From Leadbetterella sp964489955 (GTDB taxonomy: Bacteria > Bacteroidota > Bacteroidia > Cytophagales > Spirosomataceae), in assembly GCA_964489955.1 (NCBI GenBank), contig CAZBAV010000013.1:1-64000 (forward strand): 64,000 bases of DNA, given 5' to 3'. The notes below the pieces were generated by a model. It was not told where the DNA came from. It saw only the letters and a list, made by a program, of their open reading frames with translations, and did not search any database. A program made the translations under genes and the position numbers. This document shows positions 59,383-64,000 of the stretch, piece after piece (positions within the stretch are counted from its first letter, which is position 1; every line of letters starts with the position of its first letter).

Positions 59383-60585
59383 TTAGTCCAGCCCAGGCTG
59401 GAACTCCAAAACCTCATTTGTGACCTCCACAATTCTCCCTATAGCTTCTTCTATCTGGCTAAATGTGTGTGTGGCCATCAATGAAAACCGGATAAGAGTA
59501 TCATGCGGCTGTACCGCAGGTGAAACTACCGGGTTAACAAAAACTCCTTTCTCTTGCAACTTCTTGGTTATCCAGAATGTCTTTTCGTTATCACGGATGT
59601 AAATTGGGATAATGGGGCTTTCTGAATTGGCTCCAATTTCTAAATTACTTTCTAAAAGAAGCTGCTTTGCGTAGTTTGTATTTGCCCAAAGACGTTCTAT
59701 ATGCTCGGGTTCCGTTTCCATAATATCTAAGGCCGCCAAAGTGCTTGCTACGGATGCAGGAGTCATACTCGCACTAAAAATGATGGAGCGAGCCTGATGT
59801 TTAAGGTATTCTATAACATCTCTATCTGCTGCAATAAAACCACCTAAAGAAGCAAACGACTTACTAAATGTACTCATAATGAGATCTACTTCATTTGTAA
59901 CCCCAAAATGGTCTGCCGCTCCTCTACCTTGCTGTCCTAATACACCCATACCATGAGCATCATCTACCAAGATATTTGCATTATATTTCTGAGCCAACCC
60001 AACTATTCCGTTTAAGTTGGAAAGATCGCCTTCCATACTAAAAACACCTTCAGTTACTATGAGTTTTAAGCCCCCGCTTTCTATCTTAGAAAGTTTTGCT
60101 TCTAAGTCCAGCAAATCATTATGTCTGAATTTTACAACCTTAGAAAATGCCAATCTAGAGCCATCAATTAGAGAAGCGTGTGAAAACTCATCTAGAAATA
60201 GTACGTCATTACGCCCACCTAGTGCAGAAAGCACACCTAGATTCGCTTGAAAACCCGTACTAAAAACCATAGCAGCTTCTTTACCTACAAACGCCGCTAA
60301 CCTCTCTTCTAGCTCCAGATGAATATCCAATGTCCCATTCAGGAAACGGGAACCAGCACATCCACTTCCATATAAGTCAACAGCCTTTTTGGTAGCTTCT
60401 ATAATTTTGGGATGGTTGGTTAAGCCCAGGTATGAGTTAGACCCAAACATGAGTACCTTTTTCCCATCTATGATAACTTCTGTATCTTGTGCAGAAGAAA
60501 TAGCCCTGAAGTAAGGATATAGCCCTCTTTCTTCTAAATCTTTAGCTACTGTAAATGAGTGAATTTTTGCCTTTAAAGGGTTCAT
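59383..60585 (-). CDS. spt: Serine palmitoyltransferase (alpha-oxoamine synthase family)
   Basis: A 400-residue PLP enzyme that condenses serine with an acyl-CoA/ACP to give 3-ketosphinganine. Substrate region GSNSYLGLTNHPKI (about 49-62), AAMVFSTGFQANLGVLSAL, LDEFSHASLIDGSRLA, VDDAHGMGVLGQQGRGAADH (about 207-226) and the PLP Lys in MSTFSKSFASLGGFIAAD (about 240-257) are all visible. The family also includes KBL, BioF and HemA. The context with inositol-phosphate synthase and an AUR1-like protein, and the N-terminal LEERGLYPYFRAISSAQDTEV that is typical of Bacteroidota Spt, supports Spt. It heads the sphingolipid cluster. Confidence 0.88.
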   Translation of the reverse strand: MNPLKAKIHSFTVAKDLEERGLYPYFRAISSAQDTEVIIDGKKVLMFGSNSYLGLTNHPKIIEATKKAVDLYGSGCAGSRFLNGTLDIHLELEERLAAFVGKEAAMVFSTGFQANLGVLSALGGRNDVLFLDEFSHASLIDGSRLAFSKVVKFRHNDLLDLEAKLSKIESGGLKLIVTEGVFSMEGDLSNLNGIVGLAQKYNANILVDDAHGMGVLGQQGRGAADHFGVTNEVDLIMSTFSKSFASLGGFIAADRDVIEYLKHQARSIIFSASMTPASVASTLAALDIMETEPEHIERLWANTNYAKQLLLESNLEIGANSESPIIPIYIRDNEKTFWITKKLQEKGVFVNPVVSPAVQPHDTLIRFSLMATHTFSQIEEAIGRIVEVTNEVLEFQPGLD

Positions 60586-60639
60586 TAACTTCTATATCTA
60601 TTGGTAATCACTGTCGTACTTCCGATAGCAATACGCCAG

Positions 60640-60647
60640 CAAAAGTA
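60640..60647 (-). promoter_or_regulatory. -7 box upstream of spt
   Basis: Minus-strand TACTTTTG, 54 nt before the spt start; no well-placed -33 element was found. Confidence 0.45.
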
Positions 60648-60759
60648 CTTTCTTATTTATCTACATACTATGAAATGTTATTCGAAACGGACATAATTAA
60701 ATGCGAAGAAACCAAGTCATATTAAACTTTGTCCAAAACGATAACGCAAAAATATTTTC

Positions 60760-61743
60760 TTACATCCACCCGGCCTTCTTATACCAACTTACAGCATCAT
60801 ATAAGCCCGTCTCCAGATTAAACTCTGGAGAAAAACCTAAAGTAGAAACAAGCTCATTGGTATCACAATACCAGTTTTGGGCAGTGACTTCTTTAATCCT
60901 TTCTTTATACAAAACCGGATAATCTTTAGAAAACGTATAGGCAAGTTCTGCACCTCCTGCAAACAAACTCACCAAACCCACCGGCAAATGCATCCTGAAA
61001 GCCTTCTTACCTCTTAATTCATTTAAGATATCTGCTATTGCGTATCTGCTGTAAAATTGCCCATCGGTAAGGTTATAAGCCTTAATCTCCACAAACTCTT
61101 TGATAGCAGCCAAAATAATAGCTTTAGCGGCATCGGAACCATGAATAAAGGATAACTTCTGTGCTTGTGTACCAATGTATAAATCTATACCGCCTAGAAT
61201 AGTTTTTAATAAGACCAGTAAGTCTTTTTCACGAGGCCCATAAATAGCTGTAGGCCTTACAATAGTAAGCGGGAGACCTTCTACAGACAATAGCACAGCT
61301 TCTGCTGCCTTTTTACTTTGCCCATACCCGGTTATAGGATTTTGCGGTACGTTCTCAAGAATTGGGGAAGAATCATAATCTACAGGACCTATCGCCGCCA
61401 GACTACTTACAAAAACGAAGGATTTGAGGTAATCAAGATCTTGAGCAGCCAATGCCAGATTATGTGCATATTGTACATTTACCCGCCGATACATTTCCGG
61501 ATCTTTGGACCGCGTCATGGCCGCTGCATGCACAATATAGGTGCAGCCCTGTATTCCCTCTCTAAGCTTTTCTACCGAAGTGTAGTCTAAGTCAATATAG
61601 GAGTCAACCAAACCTTCTAAATGGTCTATGTTGCTTGTCTTACGTACAGCAGCAATTGTTGTTAGACCTTTTGATTTAGCTTCTTTTAATAGGTGGTAGC
61701 CTAAAAAACCACTTGCTCCTGTTATAAGAATTTTGTCGTTCAT
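60760..61743 (-). CDS. Extended short-chain dehydrogenase/NAD-dependent epimerase family; candidate ceramide-pathway reductase
   Basis: A 327-residue Rossmann protein of the extended SDR type. NAD(P) motif ITGASGFLGYHLLKEA (residues 6-21); VHAAAMTRSKDP; the Tyr-x3-Lys pair in GYGQSKKAAEAVLLS (about 139-153, active Tyr and Lys); and IVRPTAIYGPREKDLL. The C-terminal domain lacks strong sugar-binding hallmarks and has FAGGAELAYTFSKDYPVLYKERIKE, as in sterol/ceramide-acting SDRs. It lies 174 bp upstream of spt on the same strand. In Caulobacter, an SDR of this type (CerR) reduces the 3-keto group in ceramide synthesis, so that role is proposed here; it is inference from position and fold. Confidence 0.7.
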   Translation of the reverse strand: MNDKILITGASGFLGYHLLKEAKSKGLTTIAAVRKTSNIDHLEGLVDSYIDLDYTSVEKLREGIQGCTYIVHAAAMTRSKDPEMYRRVNVQYAHNLALAAQDLDYLKSFVFVSSLAAIGPVDYDSSPILENVPQNPITGYGQSKKAAEAVLLSVEGLPLTIVRPTAIYGPREKDLLVLLKTILGGIDLYIGTQAQKLSFIHGSDAAKAIILAAIKEFVEIKAYNLTDGQFYSRYAIADILNELRGKKAFRMHLPVGLVSLFAGGAELAYTFSKDYPVLYKERIKEVTAQNWYCDTNELVSTLGFSPEFNLETGLYDAVSWYKKAGWM

Positions 61744-61887
61744 TTTTTAAACCCTTGGGGTGTACATCTAGCATGACACTACCTACCCCAAAGAAGGTTT
61801 AGAATAGCGTACTGGATATGAAACACAAGAGAGGAGGAGGATTGTTCAATAAGAGGGAAAAATTCCAAAATCAAATTGTCTGTAAAC

Positions 61888-61919
61888 AAAAAAATCTCTC
61901 ATTTCTGAGAGATTTTTTG
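61888..61919 (-). terminator. Terminator after tRNA-Thr
   Basis: AATCTCTCA (61893-61901), TTTC loop, TGAGAGATT (61906-61914), flanked by A and T tracts, directly after the tRNA on the minus strand. Confidence 0.8.
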
Positions 61920-61992
61920 AGCCTCCTATCGGGATCGAACCAATGACCTACTGATTACAAATCAGTTGCTCTACCAGCTGAGCTAAGGAGGC
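61920..61992 (-). tRNA. tRNA-Thr (anticodon TGT)
   Basis: The minus strand folds as a complete 73-nt cloverleaf: acceptor GCCTCCT/AGGAGGC, D-arm GCTC...GAGC, anticodon arm CTGAT/ATCAG with loop TTTGTAA (anticodon TGT at 61959-61957, reads ACA), T-arm with GGTTCGATCC. The discriminator is T and CCA is not encoded. Promoter upstream at 62012-62042 and terminator downstream. Confidence 0.93.
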
Positions 61993-62011
61993 GTTCCTTA
62001 TTTTGGTGGTG

Positions 62012-62042
62012 CAAAATTATAACCTATTTTAATACCACACAA
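62012..62042 (-). promoter_or_regulatory. tRNA-Thr promoter
   Basis: Minus strand: TTG (62042-62040), 20-bp spacer, TAATTTTG (62019-62012). Confidence 0.55.
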
Positions 62043-62084
62043 GCGTTTTCTGATATTTTTTTTAACAAAATTCAGAAGATATTG

Positions 62085-64000
62085 TTAATGAGCTCCTTGT
62101 ATGATTTTTAATTTTCCCACAAGGTCTTTTAACTCCAGTTCGGCTTTCTCTACTTTCTTCATGTAGTCAGCTTTTAGCTTGTCTGCATTTTTAGAAAACC
62201 CGAAAAATTCAATATTATTTTTGGTAAGCGTAATCTCATCTTCCAGAGCTTTAATCTTCCTTCTAATATCATTCTCAGTTTTCTCAAGACCTCTGCTTCC
62301 TCCTGCAGTTTTTAATACTACTTCAGCTTCATTTTGTAACAACAGCCTTTCTTTTTCACCTTTATCAAGACCCGTAGAAGCTTTCACAAAACTGTTTATG
62401 GCTTTCACAAAACGATCTTGTATACTTCTCATGTCTTTACGTGGTACAAAACCTATTGCCCCAAACCGTTTTTTAAAGTCGGGTAGTTTTGCCAGATCTG
62501 TATCACCACCTTCTACTAGCTTCTCTATTTCTACACAAATAGCAACTTTTTGAGCTAGGTTATTATCATACTCTGAATCCTGAGCCTTGCTCTCTTCCCT
62601 CTTAGAATTAAAGTATGCATCACAAGTGGATTTAAACTCCTCAAAAAGGCTGTCTTTATACTTCTCTGGGACGTGGCCTATAGTTTTCCACTTTTTCTGA
62701 AGGTCTATAATCTTGTTTGTATTTGGTGCAGAAAAATCTCCTGCTTCCAAAATTTCTTTAGCATCTTTTACCAGATTGCTTTTTGCCTCATAATTAGCCT
62801 CCCTCTTCGATTCTAACTTAGCGAAGAAGTCACTTTTATTTTTGAAGAATTGCTTCAGGTAATTCCAGAAGTTTTTGCTCACTTCTTTTCCTTTTTCCCT
62901 TGGCATTCCACCCTTAATGGCGTTCCATTGATCTTGGATAGCTACCACTTCTTTGGTCTTAGCCGCCCACTCATTAATAGAGTCACTTTTAAACTCTAAA
63001 TACGGAGCAAGATTAGCAAGGATTTGGTTTTTCGCATTTAATACCTCTTCTGAAAGCTCTTGGCTTTCTTTGTTCAGCTCCCTCTTTTTGTCATAAATAA
63101 CATCAAAAGCTTTCTTGAGCCTATCCCAAAGAACCTCTTGTTCTTCTCTCGGGCCTGGTCCTACCTGCTTGTATTCTACAAGAAGTTCATTGGCATTCTT
63201 CAGGATAATATTGTTTACCCTTTCGTTCTCTAAAGAGGCAGCTATTTCCTCTATCTTTACAACAACAGCTTCCTTGGCCTCAATATTCTTCTTACGATCT
63301 AAGTCTTTGAGTTCATTTTGGATACTTCGAATATCAAAATACCTATCTACCAAAGCATTATATGCAGACCACAACGAGCCATTGTGCGGAGAGTTTACAT
63401 TGCCCGCATTTTTCCACTCGGTCTGAAGGTTCTTAAATGCTTCCCAATTATTCTTAGATTCCCCTTTTTCTTCAGTATCTACTATATCCCTCAATTGCTG
63501 AAGCAAACGAGTTTTTACTTCAAAGTAATCTTCTTTTTCGCGTTCCAACTTCTGGAAAAAAGTTTGTCTTTTCTCTCTTATTTGGATTAAGATTCCTTCA
63601 AACCTAATCGTATAATTATCATTCTTGTAGTCAAAGCCTTCATCAGAACCGTTTTGCTCTACATATGCCTTTTTAGATTCGGCTTTCTCTTTAGCGTTCA
63701 CCTCATCAAAAGCCCCTCTTAGTGATCTCAAGACATTGTCTATGTTTTTCACATCGGCCACAGACAAATTACGTGAATTCATAGATTCCAGAAACTTATC
63801 AGCTAAGTCTACGTAGTCTTTCTTAGAATAGTTCTCGAAATTATCGTCATACTCAACCGTAACCACAGATTCCTCTTCTATTTCCTCAATCTCTTGAATA
63901 TCATTGTTACCCGTTTCCGGAGCAACAACTTCTTTGGACTCTCCACTTACGGCTTCTACAACCTCTTCACTGATGCTTTCTTCAACCTCTTCACTAGAGG
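62085..64000 (-). CDS. DUF349 domain-containing protein, 5' end outside window
   Basis: The frame is open from 63866 to the window edge, so the N-terminus is missing. The visible part is about 638 residues. It begins with a Glu/Val-rich acidic segment (about 45 residues), followed by a long helical protein with repeated DUF349 units, each with a W-K-x2-G-like core: LQTEWKNAGNV, LLVEYKQVGPG, IQDQWNAIKGG, LQKKWKTIGHV, FKKRFGAIGFV. The units recur about every 75-80 residues. The C-terminus is a coiled coil (IRRKIKALEDEITLTKNNIEFF ... KAELELKDLVGKLK). No signal peptide or membrane segment is visible. The family is conserved in Bacteroidota but of unknown function. Confidence 0.85.
   Translation of the reverse strand, partial: SSEEVEESISEEVVEAVSGESKEVVAPETGNNDIQEIEEIEEESVVTVEYDDNFENYSKKDYVDLADKFLESMNSRNLSVADVKNIDNVLRSLRGAFDEVNAKEKAESKKAYVEQNGSDEGFDYKNDNYTIRFEGILIQIREKRQTFFQKLEREKEDYFEVKTRLLQQLRDIVDTEEKGESKNNWEAFKNLQTEWKNAGNVNSPHNGSLWSAYNALVDRYFDIRSIQNELKDLDRKKNIEAKEAVVVKIEEIAASLENERVNNIILKNANELLVEYKQVGPGPREEQEVLWDRLKKAFDVIYDKKRELNKESQELSEEVLNAKNQILANLAPYLEFKSDSINEWAAKTKEVVAIQDQWNAIKGGMPREKGKEVSKNFWNYLKQFFKNKSDFFAKLESKREANYEAKSNLVKDAKEILEAGDFSAPNTNKIIDLQKKWKTIGHVPEKYKDSLFEEFKSTCDAYFNSKREESKAQDSEYDNNLAQKVAICVEIEKLVEGGDTDLAKLPDFKKRFGAIGFVPRKDMRSIQDRFVKAINSFVKASTGLDKGEKERLLLQNEAEVVLKTAGGSRGLEKTENDIRRKIKALEDEITLTKNNIEFFGFSKNADKLKADYMKKVEKAELELKDLVGKLKIIQGAH

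Noticed and set aside
59340..59432. 31-residue N-terminal extension of inositol-phosphate synthase
   Set aside because: It overlaps spt and carries no family features; the NAD-binding region begins right after ATG 59339.
1..64000. Prophage, transposon or CRISPR content
   Set aside because: No transposase, integrase, phage structural gene or regularly spaced repeat was found anywhere in the window.

Overview
The window looks like a chromosome segment of a Bacteroidota, most likely a Cytophagales-type bacterium. The signs are AT-rich DNA, promoters of the Bacteroidota form (TTTG or TTG, about 20 bp, then TAnnTTTG), few Shine-Dalgarno sequences, TonB-dependent receptors with carboxypeptidase-regulatory N-domains, a MurF-Alr fusion, DUF3667, DUF4833 and DUF5686 proteins, and serine palmitoyltransferase. 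The genus assignment is inference. Almost everything is core gene content; I saw no prophage, transposase, CRISPR array or rRNA. One ten-base run of N (47855-47864) marks an assembly join.

Layout. 1-10.4 kb: the tail of an outer-membrane barrel protein, an mdaB/ygiN-like quinone pair divergent from a LysR regulator, two divergent DEAD-box helicases (one DbpA-like), a TonB-dependent receptor, and a ZIP metal transporter. The receptor and the transporter share a TTAG-N6-CTAA operator motif. 11-15.4 kb: one large secreted repeat/Ig-like protein. 15.8-30.9 kb: NfeD/SPFH pair, aroA, two DUF3667 membrane proteins, murF-alr, glpD, a pseudouridine synthase, a DUF502 protein, lipA, and a lycopene-cyclase gene overlapping lipA. 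31-42 kb: metK with a structured leader, sucD, mdh, YkvA, tatA, gatA, a LysM transglycosylase, nadE and a membrane-anchored EEP-family hydrolase. 42-51.5 kb: rimP-nusA-infB, an O-methyltransferase, a second LysM transglycosylase, DUF3109, an alkyltransferase-like protein and an Lrp regulator.

51.5-61.7 kb, minus strand, is the most interesting part. Serine palmitoyltransferase, myo-inositol-1-phosphate synthase, a PgpA-type phosphatase, a DUF5686 outer-membrane protein, a CDP-alcohol phosphatidyltransferase, a DUF4833 protein and an AUR1/PAP2-type protein lie head to tail. Together they read as a nearly complete route to inositol-phosphoryl-ceramide: sphingoid base synthesis, inositol-phosphate synthesis, phosphatidylinositol-phosphate formation and dephosphorylation, then transfer of phosphoinositol to ceramide. 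An extended SDR just upstream is a candidate 3-keto reductase. The window ends with tRNA-Thr(TGT) and a partial DUF349 protein.

Many genes have a recognisable TAnnTTTG box very close to the start codon. In two cases (5345 and 47216) the predicted transcript would have almost no 5' leader. Well-formed intrinsic terminators separate most transcription units.
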